A DNA stretch of 8,893 bases from an uncultured Bacteroidales bacterium (GTDB lineage Bacteria; Bacteroidota; Bacteroidia; Bacteroidales; Paludibacteraceae): positions 1 through 8,893 of the forward strand of contig CAIUKZ010000059.1 in NCBI GenBank assembly GCA_903899865.1, read 5' to 3'. Below, piece by piece: positions 6,624 to 8,893 of this stretch. The position numbers were made by a program, and so were the translations under genes. The first letter of the stretch is position 1. Each line of letters opens with the position of its first letter. The notes under the pieces are model-generated. The model made no database searches. It had not been told where the DNA came from and worked only from the letters and a program-made list of their open reading frames with translations.

Positions 6624-8893
6624 ATGCAAAAAGCTAATTCACGTTGGTTTCTGATTGTTCTATTGGGAGTGGTATTACAGCTACCACTGGAAGCCCAACT
6701 ATTACAAAAACCTTCCTCAAAGAAGAAAGTGAGTCTGATAACTCGGAAAATAAACCTAGCTTATCAAGAATCAAAATATTCGGTGTGTGCTGACTACATA
6801 GAATATAATTTGGAAAACCAAAAAGACAGCATCGACATCAGAGACATGAAAATCATGTTGGCCGATTGCTACTGGAAGATGCGTAAACACAGCAAAGCAT
6901 TGGAGGCTTATAGAGATTTGTACCCACACAAAGAAAATCTGCCAACGCAAACCAAAATTCGGATTGCTGAACTTTATGCTCGTAATGCGGAATACGAAAT
7001 TGCAGGTGAATGGCTAGACAGCATACCCGGCTACGAAGAAAAGGCAGCCGTCTATAAAAACAAAAACAGCATTGCATCCATGAGAAATGATTCGCTCAAC
7101 TGGCAGGTATCATTTCTCAATATCAACACTGCCGACAGAGAATTTTCTCCCTGTGTGATCAATAAAAACCTGGTTTTCACTAGCAACAAACCATTGAAAG
7201 TGACCAAAGATGGATTTGGCTGGGATGGTAGTAATTACGCACACCTTTGGGAAGTGCAGATTTCAAGCATCTTTTCATTACCCGAGATGACAATCAATGT
7301 GGTAGAAACAAAAAAATCGAAAGAAAAGAAAAATCCCGAATTGGCAGATGTATTTGAACTGGGTGACTCCAAGCCAAGTCAGGATGCTGTAAGTCTTATG
7401 CTCAAAAAACCAGTGAGCAAAGGAGCAAAAGATGGAATAGGTAAAGTGGTGGATGGACTTAGCTCGCGTGAATTCAATGCAAGTACCACCAGCATCGACA
7501 AATCTAACCGCATCTACTTTTCAGGTAATTATCCATCAGAAGACAAACAAGGGGTGAATCGTATTTGCATCATGACAGGCACCTACAGTCCTACTGCTGG
7601 TATTAGCGACGTGAAAGTGCTGCCACTTGGCGACCCGAATGCCTACTCTGTGATGCACCCTGCCATCAGTGTAGATGGGAACACCCTCGTATTTTCATCG
7701 GACAAACCAGGTGGTAAAGGTGGATTTGACTTGTACTACACCAAACGTAAAAACGCCAAAGCAGCTTGGGATTCCATCAAAGTAATCCGCTCTCTGTCAA
7801 CCAGAGGCAACGAAGTTTTTCCTACTATATCTACCAACGGAACCTTGTATTTTAGCAGCGACGCCATGCCAGGCTTGGGAGGGCTAGACATCTACCGTGT
7901 GAATCTTCAAAAAGCGATAGATGGAACTGGCAAAATTGAACATTTGGATTATCCGATGAATAGCTCGTATGATGACTTCGGATGGACACAAAAAGACAAA
8001 GATGGCAAAATGGGGTTCTTCTCATCAGACCGTCTGGACAATGACGACAACATCTATAGCTTCATTCATAACCCACTTAAACTCTATTTCACAGGCAAAA
8101 TGATAGATAAAAAAGACGGAAAACCCATCGTAGGAGGAACCGTGTTTTTATACAACCTAAAAGAAGACTCCGTGTATGTGGTGAAAACCGATGCCAATGG
8201 TAGATACAGAGCCCCAATTAGTGTGTCAAGTGAAGTGGTGGTGAAAGCCATTGACAACAAGCACAAAAACGACTGCTTCAACACCACTGTCACCTATATC
8301 ATCCAGCACAAAGACACACTCCAGAAAGCACCACGCGACTTTATGATGGACAATTTCAAAATTGGTTTCGTGTGGAAATTGAACACTCACTATGACTTTG
8401 ACAAATATGACTTGAGACTGGCTGATGTACAAAAATTGGACACCATGGTTAAAGCCATCACCAAAGATGACGTGAAGATTCCAGTATTGGATAGTTTGGT
8501 TTCTATTTTGAAAGAATATCCTATTACCGTGGAAATAGGATCACATACCGACTCCAGAGGGACAGTAGAATATAACGACAACCTATCACTCAAACGATCA
8601 GAAGGTGTCACCAAGTATGTTACCGAACATGGCATAACACCAGACCGTGTCACATCAGCGGGATATGGCGAACGAGAATTGACCAACAACTGTGCAGATG
8701 GTGTGGACTGCACCAAAGAACAGCATCAAGCCAATAGACGAACAGAGGTGAAAGTGACAGGCTACACCAATGCTCAAAGACATGTCGTAGATACAGATGC
8801 GAGTAAATTTAAAGACGGCGATAAGATTCACCGTTCACAGTTGCCCGCTGGCTTCTTTGACGAATGTGACCCAGAGAAGGCCTTGCCATTGGA
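6624..8893 (+). CDS. PorE-like TPR / PD40 propeller / OmpA family protein (3' partial)
   Basis: Open from ATG 6624 to the right edge, giving 756 full codons and no stop. Residues 1-24 look like a Sec signal peptide (core FLIVLLGVVLQLPL, cleavage after LEA before Q25) with no lipobox cysteine. TPR-like helices follow at about 40-150 (for example LADCYWKMRKHSKALEAY). PD40/WD40-like propeller strands follow at about 171-210, 283-320, 340-372 (HPAISVDGNTLVFSSD), 393-425 (FPTISTNGTLYFSSD) and 446-481. A lysine-rich stretch at about 213-282 separates the first two. A carboxypeptidase-regulatory-like fold spans about 487-560. An OmpA-like peptidoglycan-binding domain spans about 587-711, with YDFDKYDLR, GSHTDSRG (639-646) and NRRTEVKV (704-711). 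This is the domain order of P. gingivalis PorE, thought to tie the T9SS to peptidoglycan. An in-frame ATG at 6573 would add 17 residues; a stop at 6564-6566 limits further extension. The gene may share the upstream transcript despite the 182-bp spacer. Confidence 0.93.
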   Translation, partial: MQKANSRWFLIVLLGVVLQLPLEAQLLQKPSSKKKVSLITRKINLAYQESKYSVCADYIEYNLENQKDSIDIRDMKIMLADCYWKMRKHSKALEAYRDLYPHKENLPTQTKIRIAELYARNAEYEIAGEWLDSIPGYEEKAAVYKNKNSIASMRNDSLNWQVSFLNINTADREFSPCVINKNLVFTSNKPLKVTKDGFGWDGSNYAHLWEVQISSIFSLPEMTINVVETKKSKEKKNPELADVFELGDSKPSQDAVSLMLKKPVSKGAKDGIGKVVDGLSSREFNASTTSIDKSNRIYFSGNYPSEDKQGVNRICIMTGTYSPTAGISDVKVLPLGDPNAYSVMHPAISVDGNTLVFSSDKPGGKGGFDLYYTKRKNAKAAWDSIKVIRSLSTRGNEVFPTISTNGTLYFSSDAMPGLGGLDIYRVNLQKAIDGTGKIEHLDYPMNSSYDDFGWTQKDKDGKMGFFSSDRLDNDDNIYSFIHNPLKLYFTGKMIDKKDGKPIVGGTVFLYNLKEDSVYVVKTDANGRYRAPISVSSEVVVKAIDNKHKNDCFNTTVTYIIQHKDTLQKAPRDFMMDNFKIGFVWKLNTHYDFDKYDLRLADVQKLDTMVKAITKDDVKIPVLDSLVSILKEYPITVEIGSHTDSRGTVEYNDNLSLKRSEGVTKYVTEHGITPDRVTSAGYGERELTNNCADGVDCTKEQHQANRRTEVKVTGYTNAQRHVVDTDASKFKDGDKIHRSQLPAGFFDECDPEKALPL

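Noticed and set aside
7260..7469. Frameshift or foreign insertion in the PorE-like gene at the lysine-rich stretch
   Set aside because: The frame stays open and PD40 strands resume in the same frame after it. It reads as a propeller linker rather than damage.
8390..8716. Minus-strand 108-codon open frame
   Set aside because: It is antisense to the OmpA-like domain of the PorE-like gene, whose motifs are clear on the + strand. Its own translation resembles no family I know.

Overview
The window reads as chromosomal DNA of a Bacteroidota bacterium (Cytophaga/Flavobacterium/Sphingobacteria type). The pointers are a type IX secretion system (T9SS) C-terminal signal of the 'gliding motility-associated' class, a PorP/SprF-family outer-membrane protein, a PorE-like OmpA-family protein, and A-rich rather than Shine-Dalgarno-like start regions. 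All three real genes lie on the + strand. Nothing convincing lies on the - strand.

Layout: (1) 1-5471, the 3' part of a giant cell-surface protein gene that is open at the left edge. The visible 1822 residues hold the end of a SprB-type repeat, twelve tandem PKD domains, and a PKD-like + Ig/cadherin-like pair. A thirteenth PKD domain then heads a second copy of that three-domain unit, followed by a DUF11-like domain and a type B T9SS sorting domain. (2) 5497-6441, a complete PorP/SprF-family gene 25 bp downstream, almost certainly co-transcribed. (3) 6442-6623, a 182-bp spacer with two phased short-repeat arrays (8-bp and 7-bp units) and a possible hairpin. (4) 6624 to the right edge, a TPR / PD40 beta-propeller / carboxypeptidase-regulatory-like / OmpA protein with the PorE domain order, cut by the window end.

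How they fit: by analogy with sprB-sprF of Flavobacterium johnsoniae and porP/porE of Porphyromonas gingivalis, the big protein is probably a T9SS type B cargo. The SprF-like protein would be its dedicated outer-membrane partner for export or attachment. The OmpA protein would anchor that assembly to peptidoglycan. This is inference from family and gene order.

The main points beyond routine annotation are an exact-register 849-bp duplication of a three-domain module, a cysteine pair in all 13 PKD domains, EF-hand-like loops in four of them, the short-repeat patch between genes 2 and 3, and the missing lipobox in the PorE-like protein. I see no wholly new system, mobile element, CRISPR array or RNA gene.
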